DNA of 42,267 bases, from NCBI GenBank assembly GCA_012271165.1, contig JAAXGX010000013.1, positions 304-42,570 of the forward strand. Reading direction: 5' to 3'. The DNA is from Vicinamibacteraceae bacterium. Lineage in GTDB: Bacteria > Acidobacteriota > Vicinamibacteria > Vicinamibacterales > UBA8438. Position numbers and translations under genes: made by a program. Of this stretch, positions 29,980 to 38,002 are shown in pieces. The first letter of the stretch is position 1, and each line of letters starts with the position of its first letter. The notes under the pieces were generated by a model. That model was not told the DNA's origin, did not search any database, and worked only from the letters and a program-made list of their open reading frames with translations.

Positions 29980-31665
29980 ATGATTCGGTATCTCAGCGTC
30001 AGGAATCTTGCGATCGTCGAGCGGATCGACGTCGAGCTCGGCGCCGGCCTCACCGTGCTCACCGGCGAGACGGGCGCCGGCAAGTCGATCGTGCTCGGCG
30101 CTCTCCATCTGCTCGTCGGGGGGCGGGCGACCGCCGAGCTGGTACGCGCCGGTGAGGACAAGGCCGTCGTGCAGGCCGTGCTCGACGCGGATGACGGGCG
30201 CGAGGTCGTCCTCCGGCGCGAGGTCACCGCGCAGGGAAGGAACCGGGTGTTCATCGACGATGAGCTGACCACCGTGGGCGCCTTGCAGGCGCTCGGGAGG
30301 CAGCTCGTCGACTTCCACGGCCAGCACCGGCAGCAGACGCTTCTCGATCAGCGCACCCACCTCCCCTTGCTGGACCTGCACGGCGGACTGGCCGAGCAGG
30401 CGTCGGCCGTGGCCGCCGCGCACGGCGCCTGGCGCGAGGCCGAGGCGCGGCTGACGCAGACCCGGGGGCGCGTCGAGGAGAGGGCCGAGCGCGTCGAGCT
30501 GCTGACGTTCCAGAGTCGGGAGATCGATGACGTCGCGCCGCTGCCCGGCGAAGACGAGGAGCTGGCCGCGGCGCGGACCCGGCTCGCGAATACCGAGCGG
30601 CTGATCACGTTGTGCTCCGACGCGTACGGCGCGCTGTACGAGCAGGACGCGGCGGTGCTGGCAAGGCTCGGCCACGTGTGGCGACGAGTGGAGGAGCTGT
30701 CGGAGATCGATCCGGCGTTCGCCCGGCACCTCGCCGGCCGGGACGCCGTCGGGGCGCAGCTCGAGGACCTCGCGTTCTTCCTGCGATCGTATGCGGCGGG
30801 CATCGACGGGTCTCCGGAGCGACTGACCGAGGTCGAGTCCAGACTCGCGCTCCTGGAGCGGCTGAAGAAGAAGTACGGACCGCAACTGCAGGACGTGCTG
30901 GATCATCGACGCCGAATCGCGGCGGAGCTCGACGCCCTGGATGGCCAGGCCGCGGAGGTGGAACGGCTGACGGCCGCGGCCGGCCGGGCCCGGCAGGCGT
31001 TTCTGGACGTTGCGGCGCCACTGTCCGAGCAGCGGCGGCGAACCGCGCAAGCGCTTCGCGAGCAGCTCGCCCGCGTGCTGGCAGACCTGGCGATGCCGCA
31101 CGCCTGCGTGCAGGCCCGCTTCGCCGCCGCGCCGCTGCCAACCGAGCGCTGGAGCGCGAGAGGCATCGACGACGCCGAGCTCTACTTCTCCGCGAACCCC
31201 GGCGAGGAAGCCCGCCCGCTGGCCAGAGTAGCCTCCGGCGGCGAGCTGTCGCGGGTCATGCTGGGGCTGAAGACGCTCGCCACGACCGATCGACCCGGCA
31301 AGACGCTGATATTCGACGAGGTGGACGCCGGCATAGGCGGCGCGGTGGCCGACAGCGTGGGCCGGATGCTCCGCACGCTCGGCCGGCGCTTCCAGGTAGT
31401 GTGCGTCACCCACCTGCCGCAAATCGCGGCGTACGCCACCTCCCACCACCACGTCTCGAAGAGCGTCCGGGATGGCCGCACCGCGACGTCCGTGGAGAGT
31501 CTCGGCGAACAGGGTAGAGTAGCCGAGCTGGCCCGCCTGATGACCGGCGGCGCTTCCGTCGCGGCGCGGGAGGGAGCACGGATTCTGCTGCAGGAAAAGA
31601 CCGGGGAGAGCCCCCCCGGCTACGGAGCAGCGAGGGGTAGCAGTGGGGAAGAAGGCGTGCATTGA
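29980..31665 (+). CDS. recN: DNA repair protein RecN
   Basis: MIRYLSVRNLAIVERIDVELGAGLTVLTGETGAGKSIVLGALHLLVGGRA; VASGGELSRVMLGLKTL; IFDEVDAGIGGAVADSVGRML; VTHLPQIAAYA. Confidence 0.97.
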   Translation: MIRYLSVRNLAIVERIDVELGAGLTVLTGETGAGKSIVLGALHLLVGGRATAELVRAGEDKAVVQAVLDADDGREVVLRREVTAQGRNRVFIDDELTTVGALQALGRQLVDFHGQHRQQTLLDQRTHLPLLDLHGGLAEQASAVAAAHGAWREAEARLTQTRGRVEERAERVELLTFQSREIDDVAPLPGEDEELAAARTRLANTERLITLCSDAYGALYEQDAAVLARLGHVWRRVEELSEIDPAFARHLAGRDAVGAQLEDLAFFLRSYAAGIDGSPERLTEVESRLALLERLKKKYGPQLQDVLDHRRRIAAELDALDGQAAEVERLTAAAGRARQAFLDVAAPLSEQRRRTAQALREQLARVLADLAMPHACVQARFAAAPLPTERWSARGIDDAELYFSANPGEEARPLARVASGGELSRVMLGLKTLATTDRPGKTLIFDEVDAGIGGAVADSVGRMLRTLGRRFQVVCVTHLPQIAAYATSHHHVSKSVRDGRTATSVESLGEQGRVAELARLMTGGASVAAREGARILLQEKTGESPPGYGAARGSSGEEGVH

Positions 31666-32962
31666 GACGTTCGGCTGCCAGATGAACGTTCACGACTCGG
31701 AGCGCATGGCCGGCCTGCTCGAGCAGGCCGGATACGAGCTGACGCCCGCTGTCGATGACGCCGACCTAGTCGTCGTCAATACCTGCAGCGTGCGCGAGAA
31801 GGCCGAGGACAAGCTGTTCGCCCGGCTGGACGCGCTCGGCGGCCCGCCCGAGGGCCGCCCCCTCGTGGCAGTCACCGGATGCGTCGCGCAGCAGGAGGGC
31901 AGTCGCCTGCTGGAACGGTCCGCCCGGGTCGACGTCGTCGTCGGAACCCAGGCGCTGCGGCGCCTGCCCCTGCTGGTGGACGAGGCCGCGGAGACCGGCC
32001 GGCGCCAGGTCGATGTGAACCCGTACGACGACGTCTCGTTTCCGCTCGGCATCGCGGCCCGGCGCGACCCCGTCAAGGCCTACGTCACCATCATCGAGGG
32101 CTGCAACGACTACTGTTCCTTCTGCGTGGTGCCGTACACGCGCGGCCACGAGCGGATGCGTCCGGCGCCCGACATCCTCGCCGAGGTCCGGGACGCCGCC
32201 GCCCGCGGGCACCGCGAGATACACCTGCTCGGGCAGATCGTCAACCACTACCACGACCCTGACCGGCCGGAGCGCGACTTCGCCTGGCTGCTGCATCAGG
32301 TGCACGCCGTCGATCGCGTGGAGCGCATCCGGTTCGCCAGCCCGCACCCCCGCCACGTCGACCGGCGACTGATCGAGGCCATGCGAGACCTGCCGAAGGT
32401 TTGCAAGCATCTCCATCTTCCCGTGCAATCGGGATCGTCCCGCGTGCTGCAGCAGATGCGGCGGCGCTATTCGCGCGAGACGTACCTGCAGCTCGTGGCC
32501 GAGGTCCGCGAGGCCATCCCGAACATCGCGCTATCGACCGATATGATCGTTGGGTTCCCCGGAGAGAACCCGGACGACTTCGAAGACACGTTGTCGTTGA
32601 CCGAGACGGTCCGGTTTCACGGGATGTTCTCGTTCAAGTACTCGCAGCGCCCGCACACGCTGGCCGCGAAACGCATGCCCGACACGGTTCCGGAAGGGGA
32701 GAAGACGGCGCGTCTCATGAGGCTGCAGACGCTGCAACGCGGCATTCAGGTCGCGCTCAATGCCGAGCGTGTCGGCGACGACGTCGACGTCCTCGTCGAC
32801 GCCCACAGCCGCCGGCGGCCCCAGGACCTGTCCGGCCGCACCACTCAGAACACGGTTGTGAACTTTCCCGGCAGGAGCGACTGGATCGGCAGGACGCTCA
32901 CCGTGCGCGTCGAGGGCGCCGGACCGCACAGCTTGCGCGGCACGGCAATCCGCGACGCATGA
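31643..32962 (+). CDS. miaB: tRNA-2-methylthio-N6-dimethylallyladenosine synthase MiaB
   Basis: CIETFGCQMNVHDSERM, IIEGCNDYCSFCVVPYTRG (radical SAM CxxxCxxC), HLPVQSGSSRVLQQMRRRYSR, TRAM-like C-terminus. GTG start. Confidence 0.96.
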   Translation: MGKKACIETFGCQMNVHDSERMAGLLEQAGYELTPAVDDADLVVVNTCSVREKAEDKLFARLDALGGPPEGRPLVAVTGCVAQQEGSRLLERSARVDVVVGTQALRRLPLLVDEAAETGRRQVDVNPYDDVSFPLGIAARRDPVKAYVTIIEGCNDYCSFCVVPYTRGHERMRPAPDILAEVRDAAARGHREIHLLGQIVNHYHDPDRPERDFAWLLHQVHAVDRVERIRFASPHPRHVDRRLIEAMRDLPKVCKHLHLPVQSGSSRVLQQMRRRYSRETYLQLVAEVREAIPNIALSTDMIVGFPGENPDDFEDTLSLTETVRFHGMFSFKYSQRPHTLAAKRMPDTVPEGEKTARLMRLQTLQRGIQVALNAERVGDDVDVLVDAHSRRRPQDLSGRTTQNTVVNFPGRSDWIGRTLTVRVEGAGPHSLRGTAIRDA

Positions 32963-32983
32963 CGGAAGACCTGGAGAACTGGG

Positions 32984-33469
32984 ATGCAGATAGAGATGAC
33001 GATCAAGGGGCTGGTGATCGATCCCATCACCAACATGCCCATCGTCATATTACGCGATCAGGCAGGGCAGAAGGTGCTGCCGATCTGGGTCGGCATCTTC
33101 GAGGCCAATGCCATTGCCCTGCAGATCGAGAACATCTCGACGCCGCGCCCCATGACGCACGACCTTCTGCGCAACGTCATCAACGACCTGAACGCGGACG
33201 TCGACAAGATCGTCGTGTGCGACCTCCAGGACAACACGTTCTACGCACTGATCCACCTGCGCGTGAACGGGGAAGTCGTCGCCGTCGACGCCCGGCCCAG
33301 CGACGCCATCGCCCTCGCGCTCCGCGTCAGGGCGCCGATCTTCGTGGAAGACAAGGTCATCGACAACGCCAAGGCGATCGATTTCACCCCCGGCAAGGAC
33401 AACTCCGAGCGACTCGCCAAGTGGCTCGAGAGCCTCGATCCCGAAGATCTCGGCAAGTACAAGATGTAG
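32984..33469 (+). CDS. Bifunctional nuclease domain protein (DUF151/BFN)
   Basis: IKGLVIDPITNMPIVILRDQAGQKVLPIWVGIFEANAIALQIENISTPRPMTHDLL; VDARPSDAIALALRVRAPIFVEDKVID. Confidence 0.93.
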   Translation: MQIEMTIKGLVIDPITNMPIVILRDQAGQKVLPIWVGIFEANAIALQIENISTPRPMTHDLLRNVINDLNADVDKIVVCDLQDNTFYALIHLRVNGEVVAVDARPSDAIALALRVRAPIFVEDKVIDNAKAIDFTPGKDNSERLAKWLESLDPEDLGKYKM

Positions 33470-33472
33470 CCC

Positions 33473-33490
33473 ATGTCGGCCGGCCGACAT
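33473..33490. repeat. 18-bp perfect palindrome ATGTCGGCCGGCCGACAT, 3 nt after the BFN stop
   Basis: Direct sequence reading; no downstream T-tract, so the terminator role is uncertain. Confidence 0.7.
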
Positions 33491-33570
33491 TCGGTGCAAG
33501 GCTCATTTCTTCAGGCACTTGCATCGATCGGCCGGCGGCAGTGCAGTCCACCTCCCGCAGTCCGGCGGCC

Positions 33571-33600
33571 TTGACAGCTCGCCGCGAGCTTCTCTAGAAT
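33571..33600 (+). promoter_or_regulatory. parAB promoter TTGACA-N18-TAGAAT with inverted repeat GCTCG-CCG-CGAGC in the spacer
   Basis: TTGACA 33571-33576, TAGAAT 33595-33600, IR 33577-33589; direct repeats GCAGTCC at 33543 and 33557 just upstream. Confidence 0.7.
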
Positions 33601-33658
33601 TCCTGCGGCTGCTCGTAATTTCGCGGCGCTCGCCCCGGAATCAGCGGCTTCCGCACCG

Positions 33659-34414
33659 ATGATTGTCGCCATCGCCAACCAGAAGGGCGGAGTTGGAAAG
33701 ACCACGACGGCGGTCAATCTCGCATCCGCCCTCGCGCTTCGCGGCAAGCAGACCCTCCTGATCGACCTCGACCCGCAAGCCAACAGCACGCTCGCGTACG
33801 TCGGCCGCGAGAGTCTGGAGCGGAGTCTCTACGACACCATGGCCGACGAATCGTGCGCCCTCTCCCAGGTGATCTGCGAATCGACGCAGAAGGGACTGTG
33901 GGTCGCCCCCTCCAGGATCTCGCTGGCGAAGCTGGAGGCCCGCCTCGTGGGGGAGCTGGACGCGCACTTCCGGCTGAAGGACAGAATCGACCCCGTCCTC
34001 GAGCGATTCTCGCACGTCGTCATCGATTGTCCGCCGGCCCTGGGTCTGCTGACGGTCAACGCCCTGGTCGCCGCGACGCACATTCTGATCCCGATCCAGT
34101 CCTCGTACTTCGCACTCGAAGGCACCGACGACCTGCTCGAAACGATCGAGCGGGTGCGCGCGCGGGCCAATCCGAGCCTGCAGCTGCTCGGCGTACTCGT
34201 CACCATGCACGACAAACGGACATCTCTGGCCCGTGACATACGCGAACAGATCGCCGACGTCTTCGGCGCAAAGGTCTTCAACACCGTCATCTCCAAGAGC
34301 GTCCGCCTGGAGGAGAGTCCCGCCTATCGCGAGTCGATCTTCAGCTTCGCACCCAACTCGACTGGCGCCGCCGACTACTACAGTCTTTGCGAGGAGGTGA
34401 TGGCCCGTGTCTAG
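33659..34414 (+). CDS. parA: ParA family chromosome-partitioning ATPase
   Basis: MIVAIANQKGGVGKTTTAVNLASALALRGKQTLLIDLDPQANST (deviant Walker A); VVIDCPPALGLLTVNALVAA. Confidence 0.95.
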   Translation: MIVAIANQKGGVGKTTTAVNLASALALRGKQTLLIDLDPQANSTLAYVGRESLERSLYDTMADESCALSQVICESTQKGLWVAPSRISLAKLEARLVGELDAHFRLKDRIDPVLERFSHVVIDCPPALGLLTVNALVAATHILIPIQSSYFALEGTDDLLETIERVRARANPSLQLLGVLVTMHDKRTSLARDIREQIADVFGAKVFNTVISKSVRLEESPAYRESIFSFAPNSTGAADYYSLCEEVMARV

Positions 34415-35225
34415 GCGAGGGCTGCCCCAGGCCGCCCGCATGCGCCACGACGCCCACTACGTCGACGCGCTGACTGCGGCGTCCGGTGAGCCGGTCGGCC
34501 GCATGGTGTCGATCGAGCGGCTCGATCCGAACCCGGACCAGCCGCGTCAGGCCATGGGCGACCTGTCGGAGCTGATGGCGTCCATCCAGGAGAAGGGCGT
34601 CATCGAGCCGCTCATCGTCCGCCAGCGCGACGGGCGCTTCCAGATCATCGCCGGGGAGCGGCGCTACCAGGCCGCGGTGCAGATCGGCCTGCAGGAGATG
34701 CCGGTCATCATCCGTGACGCCGACGACCGCGAGCTGATCGAGATCGCGCTGATCGAGAACCTCCAGCGCAAGGACCTCACGCCGTTCGAGGAAGCCGACG
34801 CGCTGCAGTCGCTCGTGGACCGTTTCGAGTACACCCACGAGCACTTGGCGCGACGCCTCGGCAAGGCCCGGACGTCGATTACCGAGTCGCTGGCGCTCAC
34901 GGCGATGCCCGAAGAGGTCAGGCGTCTGTGCCGACTGGCGGACATCACCTCCAAGTCGATCCTGCTGCAGGTTGCCCGCCAGTCGGACCCGCAGAAGATG
35001 GTGGAGCTCGTCGAGCAGATCGCCCAGTCCGGAATGACCCGGGCCGACGTGCGGAAGACCGCGCCGCGGCCGGCCGTCGCACGCCCGAAACCGTTCGCCT
35101 ACAAGTACGTCGCCCCATCGAAGGCGTTCAGCGTGCGCCTCCAGTTCAAGAAGTCGCGCGTCGAGCGCGACGAGCTGATCGAGGCGCTCGAGGAGCTGCT
35201 CACCGAGCTGCGGAGCGCCGGCTGA
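34407..35225 (+). CDS. parB: ParB/RepB/Spo0J family partition protein
   Basis: LDPNPDQPRQAMGDLSELMASIQEKGVIEPLIVRQRDGRFQIIAGERRYQAA; ALIENLQRKDLTPFEEADAL; 8-nt overlap with parA, GTG start. Confidence 0.95.
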   Translation: MSRRGLPQAARMRHDAHYVDALTAASGEPVGRMVSIERLDPNPDQPRQAMGDLSELMASIQEKGVIEPLIVRQRDGRFQIIAGERRYQAAVQIGLQEMPVIIRDADDRELIEIALIENLQRKDLTPFEEADALQSLVDRFEYTHEHLARRLGKARTSITESLALTAMPEEVRRLCRLADITSKSILLQVARQSDPQKMVELVEQIAQSGMTRADVRKTAPRPAVARPKPFAYKYVAPSKAFSVRLQFKKSRVERDELIEALEELLTELRSAG

Positions 35226-35424
35226 GGCGACTCGTCGACCCCGCCCGCCATTCTCGCGGAACGCCGACTCTCGTTGCAGGCAGGCGTGCGGCTTGCGGCC
35301 GCCGCATGACGAGGCTGAAGAGGCGTTGCAGCGCGGCCGGATCCGCGTTGGTTAACATAACACCCCTTATTGGACCCCGGAGATCAGGCGGCCGGACGCC
35401 CGGATTTGCCCGTTGCTGGCGCTC

Positions 35425-35715
35425 ATGCTGCAGGACCTCCACCGGGCCCTGATCCGACTCGGGCAGATCGCCATCAAGTACGGGACCGACCGCCGCGCAA
35501 CCAGCTTGGTCGACTACCTGACGACGGACGAGGGCACCCCGGAGGATCGCTGGCCCCTGGCTCCGGACGAGCCCCAGCCGGATCCGACGCCGCATGCCCG
35601 GTTCGTGAAGCGCCGCGAGACGGCGAAGGCCGAAGGCGGAAAGACGGCGAATCGACGGAAACAGAACGTGAAGACGGGACGCGCCGCGCTCGGCCTGCCC
35701 CTCCCCCCCGTTTGA
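35425..35715 (+). CDS. Hypothetical protein (orphan, about 96 aa)
   Basis: MLQDLHRALIRLGQIAIKYGTDRRATSLVDYLTTDEGTPEDRWPL...; strong GC3 codon bias, but no convincing RBS. Confidence 0.45.
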   Translation: MLQDLHRALIRLGQIAIKYGTDRRATSLVDYLTTDEGTPEDRWPLAPDEPQPDPTPHARFVKRRETAKAEGGKTANRRKQNVKTGRAALGLPLPPV

Positions 35716-35779
35716 ACCGCGCGTGCCGACCTCGCGCACGCCGTGGCTCGACCGGTAGACTTCCACGGGAGGAGGGGCC

Positions 35780-35968
35780 ATGAATCGGCATGTGTGGCAA
35801 CTCGTGGCAGCGCTCGGGGTAATGCTCATGGCGTACGCATGGGCCGACGACAGACTCTACGCAGAGGTGTTCGACGTCGACGTCGGTGCGGAGGTGTTCG
35901 CCATCGGCGCCGGCGCCGTGACGGCTGGCCTGCTGTTCTGGCGTGACCCACCGCGGATGTCCAGTTGA
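35780..35968 (+). CDS. Small two-TM hypothetical membrane protein (62 aa)
   Basis: MNRHVWQLVAALGVMLMAYAWADDRLYAEVFDVDVGAEVFAIGAGAVTAGLLFWRDPPRMSS; RBS gggaggagg upstream. Confidence 0.6.
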   Translation: MNRHVWQLVAALGVMLMAYAWADDRLYAEVFDVDVGAEVFAIGAGAVTAGLLFWRDPPRMSS

Positions 35969-36022
35969 CCCGCCGTTCGCCCGCCGGCCACGCGCGTTTT
36001 CCGCGATCTGGGCTGCACCCGC

Positions 36023-36631
36023 ATGAACATCGAACTCGGCGACTACATCAATGGAGCGCTCGTCTTGATCACGCTGTGGGTTGCGTGGCAGGCCAAGCGC
36101 AGTGCGGACGCCGCCGCAGCGGAACTCGCCTTGGCCCGGAGACCCCTGGTACTGATCTCGGAGTGGAAGGTCAAGCAGCTGATGGGGGTCTTGTTCGGGT
36201 ACCCCGGACCGTGCCTGATGGTTTTCGTGACCTTCGAGGATTCGGTCGGAGTCCCCTCGACCCTCCATAGCACCAAGATCAGAGTGGGCAGACTGGGGAC
36301 CACCGGGGACTTGACGGAGACGCGCTCCGCGACGCTCGTCTACAAGTCCCAGAGGTGCGAGATACACGACGGCACAACCTTCGATCCCGATACCGTCGAA
36401 CCGGACTCTCCGATCGCCGAGGTGAGGGTAACCTACCGGTTCTCGGCCGAGGGCGACGACCGGTGCCAGGAGTGGGCCTGCGGAGCGTACGTCATGCAGC
36501 GTGAAGGTGGAGAATTCTATTGCCATGAACTCACTCCGCACGTCATCCGCGACGATTGGCGCGAAGAGCGCGAACGCCGTCAGTACTGGCGACGGCTCGT
36601 GAAGTGGTGGACAGAGTGGTGGACGCAGTGA
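36023..36631 (+). CDS. Membrane-anchored hypothetical protein with Trp-rich C-terminus
   Basis: 202 aa; single N-terminal TM (YINGALVLITLWVAWQAK) and C-terminal RLVKWWTEWWTQ; coding-like codon usage. Confidence 0.65.
   Translation: MNIELGDYINGALVLITLWVAWQAKRSADAAAAELALARRPLVLISEWKVKQLMGVLFGYPGPCLMVFVTFEDSVGVPSTLHSTKIRVGRLGTTGDLTETRSATLVYKSQRCEIHDGTTFDPDTVEPDSPIAEVRVTYRFSAEGDDRCQEWACGAYVMQREGGEFYCHELTPHVIRDDWREERERRQYWRRLVKWWTEWWTQ
36603..36626 (+). repeat. 12-bp tandem duplication AGTGGTGGACAG/AGTGGTGGACGC encoding WWTE/WWTQ
   Basis: Direct reading at the 3' end of the 36023-36631 ORF. Confidence 0.75.
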
Positions 36632-36879
36632 AGGCCGGATGCCGACTCCTGAACCGCGCCCGGGCCGTGTAACGGTACTCCGACACACACAGAGAACCGC
36701 TGATTCACGTGCCCTGAGGCATGGATCGAGCGCCAGCGTTCCCCGGCCGCAAGCCCTGGAGTCGATCACCCCCGCCAGCAGCCGACGCAGAGCCCGGACG
36801 AGCGCCGGGCGATATTGCGCCAGCCAGACGCTCCCAGTCTAGTTCGCGCCGCTCGGCTAGTTGATGACACGTGGCGCCG

Positions 36880-36888
36880 TGGTAGACT
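36880..36888 (+). promoter_or_regulatory. Extended -10-like element TGGTAGACT
   Basis: TG-n-TAGACT with 6 nt to ATG 36895; related elements at 35756 (TAGACT) and 41795 (TGGTAAACT) upstream of other genes. Confidence 0.4.
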
Positions 36889-36894
36889 CGGGCC

Positions 36895-37389
36895 ATGGGC
36901 GAGGTGGGGATGACCGAGGAGATGCGGACCCTCGTCTGGAACGAGAAGTTCTTCGCGGACATGCGCCAGCGGTACTTCGGACACCTCGCGGCACGGTACC
37001 GGACGCTCGACAACGCCATTCACATCGGCCTGCTCGTCCTGTCGGGAGCGACGTTCAGTAGCGCAAGCGATGTGCTGTTGCCGCAGCACACGGCGATACT
37101 GGCACTGCTAGCCGCCGCCCTGGCGGCCACAGCGACCGTGATGCGCTTGTCCGATCGGTCATCGTCCTTCACGGAATTCTCGGTGGATTGGGGCAAGCTC
37201 CACGACGAATACACGCTGCTCTGGAACGATCTGGGAAGCGGCAGCGTCGAGTCGAGTACGGTGCGCCGACGGGTACAGGAACTCAAGAACCGGGCGGAGA
37301 TCGTCGACCGGCGGTCGACAGCCTACGGCACTCACCGGAAACTGCTTCTCGCGTGTCATCGCGAGGCGGTCGAGGCCACCGCGCGATGA
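36895..37389 (+). CDS. SLATT-like 2TM protein (putative SMODS/SLOG-associated effector family)
   Basis: 164 aa; N-terminal helix, TM1 NAIHIGLLVLSGATF, TM2 AILALLAAALAATATVM, then FTEFSVDWGKLHDEYTLLWNDL soluble helices. The architecture resembles SLATT/DUF4231-type proteins; not verified by search. Confidence 0.5.
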   Translation: MGEVGMTEEMRTLVWNEKFFADMRQRYFGHLAARYRTLDNAIHIGLLVLSGATFSSASDVLLPQHTAILALLAAALAATATVMRLSDRSSSFTEFSVDWGKLHDEYTLLWNDLGSGSVESSTVRRRVQELKNRAEIVDRRSTAYGTHRKLLLACHREAVEATAR

Positions 37390-37490
37390 AGAGGGCACTA
37401 AAGGATTCCCATCCTCCGCCGCCACGGCCAGCGCCAGCACCTCCCCCGCCACCGCAGCCACCTTCGCCGCCAACCCCGCCCAAGCGGTAG
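37386..37490 (+). CDS. 34-aa polyproline micro-ORF, ATGA-coupled to the SLATT-like gene
   Basis: MKRALKDSHPPPPRPAPAPPPPPQPPSPPTPPKR*; ATG 37386 overlaps the TGA of the upstream gene; hidden inside track ORF 37188-37490. Confidence 0.5.
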   Translation: MKRALKDSHPPPPRPAPAPPPPPQPPSPPTPPKR

Positions 37491-37583
37491 CTGGCCACCA
37501 CGTCGCGCCGGACGCGCCCGGTCCGGACCGCGCACGCTGTTCGACCGCGAGCCGACCAACCTAACCACTACGGATGCAGCAGT

Positions 37584-37607
37584 GCCACCCAGGGTGGCGG
37601 GCCACCA
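37584..37607. repeat. Overlapping inverted repeats GCCACCC-A-GGGTGGC-GG-GCCACC
   Basis: Direct reading; either of two mutually exclusive hairpins can form. Confidence 0.6.
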
Positions 37608-37972
37608 GGTACGAGCCCAATGCCCCCGGCCGCTGCTGAACTCGAGCGGCGCCTCGTACTCCCCTCCCCGCTCGCGCGCGTGAACGGGGCCGGGCCCCTG
37701 CCGTCGCTCCCGTACCCGCTTCCGCGCCGGGTCCGGGGCGTGCGGATTGTCGGGGGCCCCAACACCGCCCCGTCAGGCAAGACGGATTTGCAAAGCGCAG
37801 TCCGACCGTGGCCACTGACGCCGCGCCGACGACGACGAACCGACTGCCCTCCGTTTGGTCGCCGGGATGCCCGCACGCGAAGCAGAGCCAGTCTGCCCGG
37901 GTCAGGCGCCCGCCGTCGGACCTGATCCCGTCTCAACCGCGCGCCCGACCGGCTGTCGGCAGGCGGGACTGC

Positions 37973-38002
37973 TTCAGGAAAACGTCAGGAAACCTTCAGT
38001 TG
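37973..38002 (+). promoter_or_regulatory. Tandem 11-bp-phased direct repeats CAGGAAAACGT CAGGAAACCTT CAGTTG
   Basis: Direct reading upstream of the TonB-dependent receptor gene; the phasing resembles winged-helix response-regulator sites. Confidence 0.5.

Noticed and set aside
32225-32250. Atypical MiaB motif LLGQIVNHY instead of LLGQNVN.Y
   Set aside because: Probably lineage-level variation; the radical-SAM Cys motif and other MiaB motifs are intact.
32612-32627. parS-like half site GTTTCACG within miaB
   Set aside because: Only one arm matches the parS consensus TGTTTCACGTGAAACA; the other arm (GGATGT) does not. No full parS found in the window.
35474-36769. 431-aa minus-strand ORF across the accessory island
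   Set aside because: Overlaps several + strand ORFs with better RBS/codon signals; spans unrelated composition and no motif recognised. A weak transposase-like feel near 36.8 kb could not be substantiated.
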